From CAYLLT01 sp964591605 (GTDB taxonomy: Bacteria > Planctomycetota > Phycisphaerae > UBA1845 > PWPN01), in NCBI GenBank assembly GCA_964591605.1, contig CAZQEN010000431.1:1-5842 (forward strand): a stretch of DNA of 5,842 nt, read 5' to 3'. The notes below the pieces were generated by a model that saw only the letters and a list, made by a program, of their open reading frames with translations, did not search any database and had not been told where the DNA came from. Position numbers and translations under genes: made by a program. Shown here piece by piece: positions 5,671 through 5,842 of this stretch; positions within the stretch are counted from its first letter, which is position 1; each line of letters starts with the position of its first letter.

Positions 5671-5842
5671 AGTCTAGGAATGCCGGATTCCGGGCGGTAG
5701 AACCCCTCCCCGCCCCGACCCGCCCCTGCCCGTCCGCAGGAACGTCCAGGAATTGGTCACTTGACGCGGCAGAACCCCGCCCCCCGCGGCGTATCCCCAG
5801 CGACTGGGCCGTTAGAGAGCCGTTCGGGTCGACTCCAGACAG
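5671..5842. other. Noncoding leader region with two repeated G/C boxes
   Basis: No gene is supported here. CGGTAGAACCCCTCCCC (5695-5711) recurs as CGGCAGAACCCCGCCCC (5767-5783) with 15 of 17 matches, 72 bp apart on the same strand. The 9-mer gccggattc occurs at 5648-5656 and 5682-5690. A short inverted repeat, GGAAT (5677-5681) and ATTCC (5687-5691), surrounds the second copy's core. These could be protein-binding sites upstream of the sigma gene, but low-complexity C-rich sequence makes chance matches likely. Confidence 0.35.

Overview
The window carries three genes, all on the minus strand. They probably form one operon read from right to left: an ECF-type RNA polymerase sigma factor (5051-5617), a very large transmembrane Ser/Thr protein kinase with an N-terminal zinc-finger-like motif and a C-terminal WD40 region (1485-4820), and a secreted protein with dockerin-like calcium loops (394-1437). 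The high GC content, the ECF-plus-kinase pairing, the kinase signature 'IHRGGQG...', the 'GWEW' entry into the WD40 region and the 'DADGDGDVDMDDL' dockerin style all point to Planctomycetota, possibly a Phycisphaerae-like or uncultured lineage. The phylum is well supported; anything finer is a guess.

Layout from the 5' end of the operon (right) to its 3' end (left). Positions 5618-5842 are a noncoding leader with a poor promoter candidate, a small palindrome (TAGCGCTA) and two G/C-rich boxes 72 bp apart. The sigma gene follows, then a 230-bp gap holding a hairpin-forming repeat. The kinase gene follows, with its best start at 4820. A 47-bp gap with a strong Shine-Dalgarno sequence leads into the secreted-protein gene. 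Positions 1-393 hold no convincing gene, but the extreme left edge has a good sigma70-like promoter (19-47, minus strand) that fires out of the window, so a new co-directional transcription unit probably starts there.

Proposed working (inference): the WD40 region, outside the cytoplasmic membrane, senses or scaffolds something. The signal passes through the single membrane segment to the kinase, and the kinase and/or its zinc-binding motif controls the ECF sigma factor. The secreted lectin-like/dockerin-like protein is either an output or an extracytoplasmic partner.

The most unusual feature is that the kinase domain has taken up two kinds of short repetitive DNA without losing its reading frame. 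One is a 7-bp tandem repeat in the loop between the hinge and the catalytic loop. The other is a pair of 27-bp units in the activation segment, encoding ITGGTAGPH/ITGETPVPH. A hairpin repeat of the same general design as the 27-bp unit lies between the sigma and kinase genes.
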